Shown: positions 55,917-64,000 of the stretch, in pieces
Layout: the number at the start of each line of letters is the position of its first letter
Numbering within the stretch: position 1 is the first letter of the stretch
Source of the DNA: Fragilaria crotonensis
Taxonomy: Eukaryota > Bacillariophyta > Fragilariophyceae > Fragilariales > Fragilariaceae
Assembly: GCA_022925895.1 (NCBI GenBank)
Contig: JAKSYS010000254.1
Span: 1-64,000, forward strand
Direction of reading: 5' to 3'
DNA: 64,000 nt
Program-made: the position numbers and the translations under genes
The notes under the pieces: model-generated
What the model saw: the letters and a program-made list of their open reading frames with translations, nothing else
What the model was told of the DNA's origin: nothing
The model's database searches: none

Positions 55917-57222
55917 TTAGTTTGATTTCCACTGTACCATTTGTGCACTCCATTCCCACAATTTCTTGGCAGCAGTCTCATTGTGACAATACTCTAGAGT
56001 CGATTCTGGTTTCGAATTGGATACAAAGGATCCATTGGGGAGCAAGGTAGTGGGTGTTGTGGCGGCCCATACACTCGAATACGCTCCTTCCGTGGGATTC
56101 TTTTGATACCATCGTACGAGGAATCCAAATAGGTAATTGCCGTATTGAAGAAAGCTGGACATGTTTCGTGTCACGTCGGTACGGACAATGCCCGGATTGA
56201 TGGCCAGAGATACGATGGTATCTGGATATCGTCGTGCCAATTCCTTGGTGAATAGAATGTTTGCCAATTTGGATTGAGAGTAGGTGGTAAAGAGAGTGTA
56301 GGGACGATCGTTGCAATTGTAATCTTGAAAATTGAATTCACCACCGCTTGCAGTAGCCATTTTGTAGGTAATGCTGGTCAAATTAAGGATACGAGCTTTG
56401 CTCGGTGGTTTGTGATGATTCATGATGTGTGGCAATAAGAGGAGGGTAAATAAAAAGTGACCCAGATGATTGGCTTGTAAGCACATTTCGAATCCATCTT
56501 GTGACATTTGTTTTTCCGAGAACATGACGCCGGCATTGTTGATCAAAACATCGAGTTTGTTGTTTGTGGTTACAGTTGCTTTGACCGTGTTGTAGTTTGT
56601 CGTGTCATTCCGCAAGTCCATAGTGGCAAACGTCTGGGCCGCTTTTCGTACTGATTCAAAGGACGAAAGATCAAGTTGCAGGAAAAAAAGCTTTGCGTTG
56701 GTGTTGGATTTCATGATATCCAACATGGCCTGTTTGGCCTTCCGTTCATCACGACATGCCAGAATAACAGTGGCTCCTCGTGCAGCCAATTGTCGTGCCG
56801 TTTCTTTTCCAATGCCTGTATTGGCACCGGTAATGAGAACTGTCTTGTTGGTCATGTTCATGTCGTCGCAGTCATCATTGTTGTCATTGACATCATCGAG
56901 CGCAATAGGTGGTATTGGACCAGACACGAAACTTCGTGTTTGTCGAATGAGATAGAAACTGGAGACCAGAGAACTGATAAGGAGGACTGTAAATTGGAAA
57001 TCGAATTGGAATTGTTGTGGATTGTGATTGTCTCTCTCAATGGACAGGGACAGAAAAGCCACAAGCAGAGCCAATCGTAAATACAATGAAGTATTGTTGA
57101 ACAAGAATTCCTTTGCATTCCATGAGATTTCTCCAAGGCTGCCAGAAAATGACAACTGTGACTTCGTACAGCAGTGCTAAACAAGGACCGATGAGGATCC
57201 AGACGTGAGCGGCTGCTGTCAT
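55917..57222 (-). CDS. Membrane short-chain dehydrogenase/reductase (retinol dehydrogenase-like)
   Basis: About 430 residues. The N-terminus has hydrophobic segments (VWILIGPCLALLYEV, then LYLRLALLVAFLSL and FTVLLISSLVSSFYLI). A classical SDR domain follows: NAD(P) motif TGANTGIG, CRDERKA (Arg suggests NADP preference), LDLSSFESV, NNAGVM, catalytic Ser in LTSIT and YSQSK (Tyr and Lys), and NPGIVRTD. Order and spacing match human RDH11-14-type reductases of lipid or retinoid substrates; the substrate here is unknown. The SDR frame has no ATG upstream of its membrane segment. The ATG at 57222 (MTAAAHVW) in the neighbouring frame joins it if one T of the T4 (A4 on plus, 57146-57149) is extra. 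Otherwise a shorter start at MNMTNK would lose the anchor. Confidence 0.82.
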
Positions 57223-57522
57223 TTTCATCTGAAGATTATCCCAGTGTTCGAGCAGCGAGTATGCTTGAATGCTTGCTCTCTCTCATATATCTGCATACTT
57301 TCCTACCTAAGTATCCTACTATCATTTGTGTGCTGTTTGGCAGCAATGTGGTACTGTACGAGTACTCAGTACATGGTTACATGGTACAAGTAGTAGTACA
57401 TACAACGTGTACTGGTACTTGTACTCGGAGTACTGTCGTAAGCAACGACGCGAATTTATGATACCAGCAGGTACTAGTACAAGTACAGGTCGATCGGCCC
57501 GAAAAGGGCTACGGGGTACGGG
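57223..57522. other. Short intergenic stretch, GTAC-rich
   Basis: 300 bp between the dehydrogenase start and the retroelement end. Contains repeated GTAC palindromes (57360-57480). Probably the dehydrogenase promoter, now abutted by the retroelement. Confidence 0.4.
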
Positions 57523-57772
57523 CTATCGGAGATAGGGAGCTGTACGTTTTGGTCTTCGAATGTCTGGGGGTCTGGCTACGTCAGCCTTACCAATTTCCAG
57601 TATGCCATTTGCGACTGTAGCTTGGTCGTACTGTTGCCGATTGGCACCAGTGCATGCAACTAGAGTAGTATAGTATTCTAGTAGATGGCTGTAGAACTGA
57701 ATTTCTAAGGTTAAGGATGTTCCCACGGATCTATTATTAGTTCCGTTGGTAGTGTCCCGCCCCTAGGTAATC
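57523..57772. repeat. Split direct repeat B2 (element 3' terminus)
   Basis: 250 bp, identical by eye to 58062-58311. Starts CTATCGGAGATAGGG and ends CCTAGGTAATC. It marks the outer 3' boundary of the retroelement. Confidence 0.88.
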
Positions 57773-58061
57773 TCGGGCGGGAGGGTTAGTATCTCGAAGG
57801 GCGTAGCATCCGCAGGTGCATAGAGCCTTAGGTGAGGGTGGGTGGGTAGTCCTTTCTCGCTTGTACTTTTTCGTTCTCAAACGACAATGGTACAACGCAG
57901 GCTGAGTCAAAAAACGGTACTGCGTAGTTTTTGGATTCCGTCCTCTACGTGGCAGCAATCGTGTTTCCGAGGTTGTGATTCACATGATTCACAAATGACT
58001 CGGATCCACGATTGGCCACCAGAGGGTGGGTCCGTTCGTCGACCGAGGACGTACGCTAAAC
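57773..58061. repeat. Internal A2 segment of the split direct repeats
   Basis: 289 bp between the two B copies. In PAT/Ngaro elements a matching A1 copy sits at the 5' terminus; here that end is outside the window, so the match cannot be seen. Confidence 0.6.
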
Positions 58062-58311
58062 CTATCGGAGATAGGGAGCTGTACGTTTTGGTCTTCGAAT
58101 GTCTGGGGGTCTGGCTACGTCAGCCTTACCAATTTCCAGTATGCCATTTGCGACTGTAGCTTGGTCGTACTGTTGCCGATTGGCACCAGTGCATGCAACT
58201 AGAGTAGTATAGTATTCTAGTAGATGGCTGTAGAACTGAATTTCTAAGGTTAAGGATGTTCCCACGGATCTATTATTAGTTCCGTTGGTAGTGTCCCGCC
58301 CCTAGGTAATC
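58062..58311. repeat. Split direct repeat B1
   Basis: Second 250-bp copy. It is followed on the right by ~290 bp of non-coding element sequence and then by the end of the recombinase. Confidence 0.88.
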
Positions 58312-58603
58312 ACCCACTTGGCCTCTATCCTAGGTTAACTTGCTCTGCTGTAGTGCATGCTAGTTTGGCCTCATGATCGATGCCATGGACCCACCCACCC
58401 CCCCCCGGGCAGGCGGTCTGTGTCATGTCATGCTAGCTCGGGATAGGTCCGCGCGGTGCTAGCGCGGCCTCCCGTCAAGTAGATTGTGGCGTATTTAGGT
58501 GCACAGAGCACCAAGGGAACCTGCGGGAACCTAAAGAGAGACGTATTGAGCAGGGCCCAAGAGCTACTTGACTAGCCGGTCGTGGGCGTGTTATCCGCCT
58601 ACA

Positions 58604-59713
58604 TTATGAAAGAGGACCGGTTGCCTCATTTTTTGTGATGTGCCCCCTGGTAAGTTCGGCAATTTGGGCGTGGATGTAGGTGAGGAATGTTTGCGTCCGC
58701 CATCGTCCCAATTTCATGATTGCCTCCGGGCCATGTCCGGATAACCATAGGGCCATGGCGCCCGAGGCGCGCAGCGAATGCGCGCCAATTCGGGAAAGGG
58801 AATACCCGCTGTCAGTGAGCTTAGCAAGTTGGGCTCCGCGCCGGACGGCATGCAGAATGTGAGGCGGTTGTACATGGATCCCCGGTTGTACGAAGCTGAT
58901 GGGCGTCGTCAGAGGCAGGCCTTGTGCCATAATGGCGCTGACGCGAGCCGCTGTCGATCGGACGGGGCAGAAGTCGGCGTTTACGGCTTCCTGGTGGATG
59001 ACATCGCCACGTTGCCCATTTTTCTGGTTATCCATGATGAGCGTCACCGAGGAGGCGGCTGTGAGGATAGCTGCATCGCTGGTGGGCGGGAGCAAAGTTT
59101 GGCCTTGCCAAAAACGAATATCGCAGATACGAAACTGCACAGTGCGGGTCGTGCGGTGCTCCGGTGGGAGCGTATACTCGCCGACACGCAAGAGAAAGTA
59201 AAACGCGATGACTATAAGGTGTGCTGTCGCCGCTTCGCGAGGCGAGGCGTTAGGTCGTTACGCGCGGCTGCTGCCAGGTCAATTGCGTGAACCGGAAGCG
59301 CTACCTGGGGTTTGGGGCGGGTCGCGCACCCGGAAGGACTAAGGAGGTGGGTAAAGGGTAAAGCCAGGTCGGAGCCGGCGCCGGCTCGTCGGGGGGTCGG
59401 GGTATCCTTCCAGCACGAAGGCTTGTGCCACGTGACGCAGGGCTTTTTCGACGGTCTGGGCTCCAACCTGCCGACCTTTCCCAAAGAATCCAGTACGAGT
59501 CCGGGCGGCAAATCCCAAGAGTAGCTGGCTGCGGATCGCGGGAGTTGTGTCGCGCAGCCACGGATCCGTTCCACAATCGGTACAGTATTGTTGCCACCAG
59601 CGCCAGCTGGTGGCTCGAGCGGCACTGTCCACCGTTGCATCGTCAAGCGCTGCCCGCGCAGTGTCGAAATCACATTGGAGAGCTGCGCGGGCGGTGGGCT
59701 GGCACGCTGCCAA
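58604..59713 (-). pseudogene. Tyrosine recombinase region of the retroelement (fossil)
   Basis: The N-terminal part is a phage-integrase-like SAM domain (SWRWWQQYCTDCG, then LLLGFAARTR and ALRHVAQAFV). The C-terminal catalytic part shows GAHSLRASGAMALWLSGHGPEAIMKLGRW followed by FLTYIH, giving the H-x-x-R, H/W and Tyr of tyrosine recombinases. It belongs to a broken element. Confidence 0.85.
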
Positions 59714-59812
59714 AATCTCTCCTGTAAGGGGAACAAGTTATCAAAGTGCGTGAGGAACGCATGGTCGTCATCAAGTTGGGTAATTGCTCGCGATGCGATA
59801 TCGGCTAAGTTG

Positions 59813-60598
59813 TTATCCGATCCTGCGACATGCGTGATGCTCACAGGAGCGGAATGCAACATTCGTTGGCGAAGCGCCAATCCTCGGACGAGGCGGTGTG
59901 CAGCATCTGAGTTTGCTGTTTTGGTGGCCATTTTGGTCAGCCAAGCTACACTGGGGGGTGTTGTCGCTATGAATTTGCATCGACTTATGGTGCATCGAGG
60001 GCACAAGCGGTTCTAAGACATTTAATTGCAACACCACAGCCGCCATCTCCAGGTCTGAATTTGTTAGCGCCCCGGTCGGGTTGCTCTCAGAAACTACGGC
60101 CGCTGTGATGTCCAGCGGCCACTGCAGTCGCCAGACTGTTTCGGGTACGGGACTCGTCCCACTGAACCATACGCCGCCCGCCCCAAACGCACTGGCATCA
60201 CAATAGCCAATGTAATCGGGGTCCTGTGCGGGGAGGATTTCCTTGACATGGGTTGGTCTTGCAGCTAGGGTTGTGACCAGCTGCCGCAGATCTAGCAGGG
60301 CCGCGCGGACTTCCCCCGAGGCACTGAGGGAAATAGTGGAGGGGTGGCCTCGTAGCGCCCGATTCACAGGGGTGAAGAGCGAGCGCGCGGACGGGAGGAT
60401 AGTGGCAACATGCCGCATCTTCCCAACTACTGACTGAAACTTTGGTACGGGGGCACGCGTCTTTTTTAATAACCGGGTGATAGCCTCGCTGATACCAAGG
60501 GCTTTGCGTTGAGTGAGGTGCACCGTACGTGACTGGCCATCAAATACGAAGCCTAATAATTCTTTAGACTGCGCCCATCGCGCATCGCCCGCCTCCAA
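59813..60598 (-). pseudogene. RNase H region of the retroelement (fossil)
   Basis: Begins in the connection after reverse transcriptase (KELLGFVFD, QSVVGKMRHVATILPSARSLFTP). It continues into RNase H with IGYCDASAFGAGGVWF, a late TNSDLEMAAVVLQL and IHSDNTPQ, the D-E-D acidic residues. It belongs to a broken element. Confidence 0.82.
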
Positions 60599-60603
60599 CT
60601 TCT

Positions 60604-62155
60604 TTAGGGAGATGGGGTCCTTGCCGCCGACATGGCCGGAGCGGTCCGAGGTGGGAACAAGCCGTGGATGGTGTGCAACGCGGCCCGCCCTGTGCGCTGG
60701 AGGGCGGAGCCATCAGCGCTTTCGACGGCGGCGAGGATGTAATCGTCGACATAGACGGCCGACATCTGCCATGGTCTGTCCGCCACGGGAGAGCTCTGGC
60801 GGCGGACAACTGCTTCGGGGACATGTACGAGTCGAAGACATGTGGGGTAACCAGGTGCCCCCATCAATGAGTGCCTGCAGAATGTCGCGGCCGGTTTCGG
60901 TGGCGGCACAGAAGTAACCCGCTCTCCGTCCACCCCATCTGTAGGGCGTGCGGAATGATGAGCCGCAAGGGTCCCCTGCTGCGCCAGGCAAAACATAGGC
61001 AAAGTTCCACTTGTCTGATTCGCGTACTAGCATGCGCCAAAACCATCGGACAGGTCAATCTTCGCAAACATAATGGTTTCCTCGCGTGGGACACAATACA
61101 TAAAGGAGAGGAGTCGGGAGGACTCGTCCTAACTCTTTGACCGGGTACTCTGGCGATTGTTGTATAGTAGTGGAGTTAACTGATGGGGCTAAGGGTGGGG
61201 GAACCACCCAATTGCGTCGTCCCCGTTTGCTCGCTGGTCGTGCGGCTTGACTCGGGAACGACAAATCTAACAGGAGGCGGCCGCGCCGTCCGACCTGTGG
61301 TATCACTGCTAGCGGCGACACCTTCAGGTTTATCGGATACGAGTGTTGTATGGCGTTCCACAATACCGTTTCTGAGAAACCCGCTTGGATTTGGTATTTC
61401 ATTTCTTCGTCGATGAGGTCTCGGGCCTCAGGCGTTAGGGCACTCGTGTGGGGGCCGCGCTCGACGGCTGCTCGAATGGCTGCCTCCGACCACGGCTCCC
61501 CGCACACAGCTGCAACACCGGATGCCCACTGCTCTAGTGTAGCTACAAATGGGTGGAACTGCATCCAGGGGGCTGGTTCCATCAGTTTCCTTCGCTTACC
61601 TTGGGCTTGTTTGTGTGGGGATGCTACTGGCATGGTGCTAGTATGACTAGCTGGGTCTGCATTGGCTAGTTCTAAAAATTGTACTTTCCGGGTTCTTTTC
61701 CGGGTTACCGCGCGCAGCGCGTGCTGTATCGGCGCAGCCGGCGCGTGTGCCGTTCGTGCGCGGGCCGCGTCGTTGGGTATCTCCAACGCGTCGGTCTGCG
61801 TAGGGTCGATATCGGTCGTACGTGGATAATTTTGAGTCGTGATTCGCGCGTAGCCCGCGCCTAGCGGATTCGGTAGTGCGTACGTGGAAGTTCGTACTGC
61901 AGAGTATGATGTCTGCACGGTGCCCCGTAGGGCTAGGTCCCGTGGTCGTGCCTCTGGGCTTGTCACCGGGGTCGGTACTGTTGCTAGTACCGGTACAGTG
62001 CGTTGGCTGACGGTACTTATTTGTAGTGCGGGGTATGAACGTGACTCGAGTGCAGTAGTAGTGGGCGCCATTGTGTTTACGAGGGAGTACTTCGTAAATA
62101 ATGGTACTGCTATTTTCTGCTTATTTATCACGCCGTCCCCCCACCCGTCAGCCAA
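60604..62155 (-). pseudogene. Reverse transcriptase region of the retroelement (fossil)
   Basis: Contains VIPQVGRRGRLLLDLSFP, the region around RVGYFCAATETG/PYLRL-like contact blocks, and the catalytic AVYVDDYILAAVE box. This DIRS-type reverse transcriptase is preceded by a Thr/Pro-rich linker. It belongs to a broken element. Confidence 0.8.
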
Positions 62156-63982
62156 CTGGATTGTTCTCGAGGTACCCGGCTGCGGCCTTGGTCATCCTCT
62201 TGACGCAGTCGCGGCGTTTGCCTGCCGACACGTTGCGAGCCGGGCCGTGGTCGTAGGTGCACCCCGCTCTGGCGCATTCGCCAAAGTACATAAAGTCAAG
62301 GCACGCTCCCCTCCCCCCTATTCCAACTTCGGCGATCGCTAGTTTCTCCGAGCGCATCACCGCGTTCATGTCGACTCCTGGCCTCTTGGCCCGAAGGCCT
62401 TGCATGATCGCTACGACTTCTGGAATGGGGGTTGGGTTCGTGCGCTTCCCGCCTACTAGCGGGGCGGGCTCGCGTGGGGCCGAGCCCGTCAGCGTGGATA
62501 GTGTTGTGGCGCTTCCAACGCTGCTCCCTCCGTATCCCGATCGCGTGCCCAGCGCACTGCTGCTGCCCGCCTGGGACACAACTGCCATTGATGACAGGTT
62601 CAATAGCTGCGCCACTGGGCAATTGATGGACACTCGTAGGGAGCAGCCTCGAAGGTCGTGCCGGAGCGAATAGAGCTGGGATTCCGGGAGGCCAGGTCCC
62701 AGGTGGCTGAAGCACTCCTCCCTGGCGTCCACGAACACTCGCCACAGCGTCTCGGCAATCAGCTCCGCCGACATCGTCTCGTAGACTGCGATTTTTTCTG
62801 CGAGTACCTGGTAGACTCCTTGCACCTCCGTGAGATGGGAGCAACCCGCTCCGAAGAGCACCGTGAGAAGGCGAATGTACCTTTTCAGCAAGTTCAGCAT
62901 CCCATGATAGGACGCTGGGCAACATCCCGGCTCGGCTTCCAGGGCCCTGACATCGTCAGTGGATAAATAGGTGGCACGATCTGCCCGCTCCTGGGTCTTG
63001 CGGCGCTTCGTTTGCTGGTCCGTTGACACCTGGAGCACGGTGAACGGCGAGATTCCCGATGACACGTATCGTGGGTGTTCTCGTTGCCCCAGCCAAACTT
63101 GAGGTCCTTCATGTCACGAACGAGTTCCTGCGACGCGTAGACGCTGATGGGGTCCCAGTCATTGGGTGCTGGCGCCAGAAACTTCTGCAGCACGGCCTCC
63201 ACTTTGACCATCGATCTCCTCGGCGAGGAACACAGCGTAGATTGAGGCCGGCCGGCGTCGTAATTAGCCGGGTCCAACCCACATGCCAAGCGGATACGTT
63301 CATGCTCGAGGGGGCTAAACACCTTTGTTTCCCGTGCCTCGTACGGGGGGCCTCCATAACCCCCCCCTTCCCCTCCCAAAGGGGGAGGCATCGCACCGCC
63401 CGCTCCGACCGGCGGGACGATGGCTGGTGCCGCCGGAGGCGGAGCCACCACTGGTACCGTTAGGAACGGCGCCAACCTGCGAGTTGCCCAGCGAGCCATG
63501 CTCCGATCCAGTACGGCTCGGTGAGCCACCCATGTCATGTGCAACTTGCTGCGGTGGCGATTCGCACCGATGGGCCCGGACCGCATACATGCCGCGCGCA
63601 TCCACGTCTCCAGTCGTGTGGTATGTCCGCGCTGCTGCTCGGTCATGTGGCCCTCAATGAGTCGATGGAGGGTCCGACGCGCCGCCTCTGGCGACTGCGC
63701 CGCCATGAAGTACGGCGCCCACGCCATCGGGATATACTGAAGGAGGGGAACCTTCACGTTCGTAGCTAGCCCGCCTTCGGACTCCGTCACCAACTCATCG
63801 CCTTGGGTCGGCACTCGAGGGTTCCCAGGCCCCTCGCCGTACCACACGTCGAGCTCCTCTTCCGCCGCCGCCACCACTTCCCTAACAGCAAGGGCCTGGC
63901 GCAGGGACAAGGCGTCCGGGAGCTTCATCAACGGGGCATCTGCCCTCCTCGACCTCTCCGAGGAAACCGTACACATTCCCAT
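62148..63982 (-). pseudogene. Gag-like region of the retroelement (fossil)
   Basis: Two overlapping long frames. The C-terminal part ends with a CCCH-like finger (CLDFMYFGECARAGCTYDHGPAR) followed by a basic stretch. The N-terminal part is helical with a Gly/Pro/Ala-rich middle. Position ahead of reverse transcriptase fits a gag protein; sequence similarity to a named gag is not evident to me. It belongs to a broken element. Confidence 0.6.
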
Positions 63983-64000
63983 CGTATGGGGATGTCTGTC

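Larger units (their letters stand above)
57523..64000 (-). mobile_element. Tyrosine-recombinase retroelement (DIRS/PAT/Ngaro-like), partial, fossil
   Basis: Minus orientation; its 5' end lies beyond the right edge of the window. Order on the minus strand is gag-like with a CCCH finger, reverse transcriptase, RNase H, tyrosine recombinase, then a B1-A2-B2 array of split direct repeats (58311 down to 57523). That order and repeat plan are those of PAT/Ngaro/TOC elements, which integrate with a tyrosine recombinase and no target duplication. The two B repeats look identical over 250 bp, so the insertion should be young. The coding part nevertheless looks broken, by a handful of interruptions (about three to six). 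Base composition is visibly GC-richer than the flanking host DNA. Confidence 0.85.

Noticed and set aside
57523-58311. The two 250-bp repeats as LTRs of a small (TRIM-like) element, and the identical 67-residue frames inside them as genes
   Set aside because: They lie at the 3' end of a tyrosine-recombinase retroelement exactly where B1 and B2 split repeats belong. The frames are just part of the repeat and resemble no protein.
1-64000. CRISPR arrays, bacterial operons or ribosome-binding sites
   Set aside because: Spliceosomal introns, eukaryotic gene families and retroelements show nuclear eukaryotic DNA; no regularly spaced repeats were seen.

Overview
The window looks like nuclear DNA of a diatom, probably a raphid pennate. 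Reasons: compact genes with zero to two short GT-AG introns; a DUF6824-type domain and other conserved families I associate with diatoms; a Copia element of the CoDi kind; low-complexity Ser/Asn/Gln tracts; and intergenic DNA rich in short GTAC-cored palindromes. The species cannot be fixed from sequence alone (a Seminavis-like genome would fit).

Layout. 0.4-8.5 kb: a DUF6824 protein (-), a type II membrane glycosyltransferase-like protein (+), 4 kb without genes, and a small conserved protein (+). 9.5-17.8 kb: a Copia LTR element (-) with a 5-bp target duplication; its upstream LTR holds a 212-bp foldback element. 18-32.4 kb: the main host block, with a glycine-rich-domain (DUF1399) protein, TRMO-like tRNA methyltransferase, FAM32A, a membrane protein, an alpha-D-phosphohexomutase, a three-exon unknown, a PGAM5-like phosphatase and a hypothetical. 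32.6-35.9 kb: a mariner/Stowaway-type MITE and two hAT relics. 35.9-46.9 kb: a decayed sulfotransferase joined to a PLOD-like glycosyltransferase, NMD3, a trypsin-like protease, a 5'-truncated LINE with 90-bp target duplications, and a 2OG-Fe(II) oxygenase. 48.8-51.5 kb: a nearly complete hAT transposon with an exact 8-bp target duplication. 53.2-57.2 kb: an unknown gene with many frame breaks and a membrane short-chain dehydrogenase. 57.5 kb to the window end: a tyrosine-recombinase (DIRS/PAT/Ngaro-like) retroelement with split direct repeats, running off the right edge.

The host genes are not an operon or a shared pathway. They are ordinary housekeeping (NMD3, TRMO, FAM32A), glycan/sulfate modification (two glycosyltransferase-like proteins, a sulfotransferase remnant, a phosphohexomutase) and secreted or redox enzymes. 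Two themes cross the window. First, many otherwise well-conserved host genes change frame at a single short homopolymer or dinucleotide run, which suggests run-length assembly errors or widespread decay. Second, three genes carry tandem duplications that begin at or near their own stop codons.
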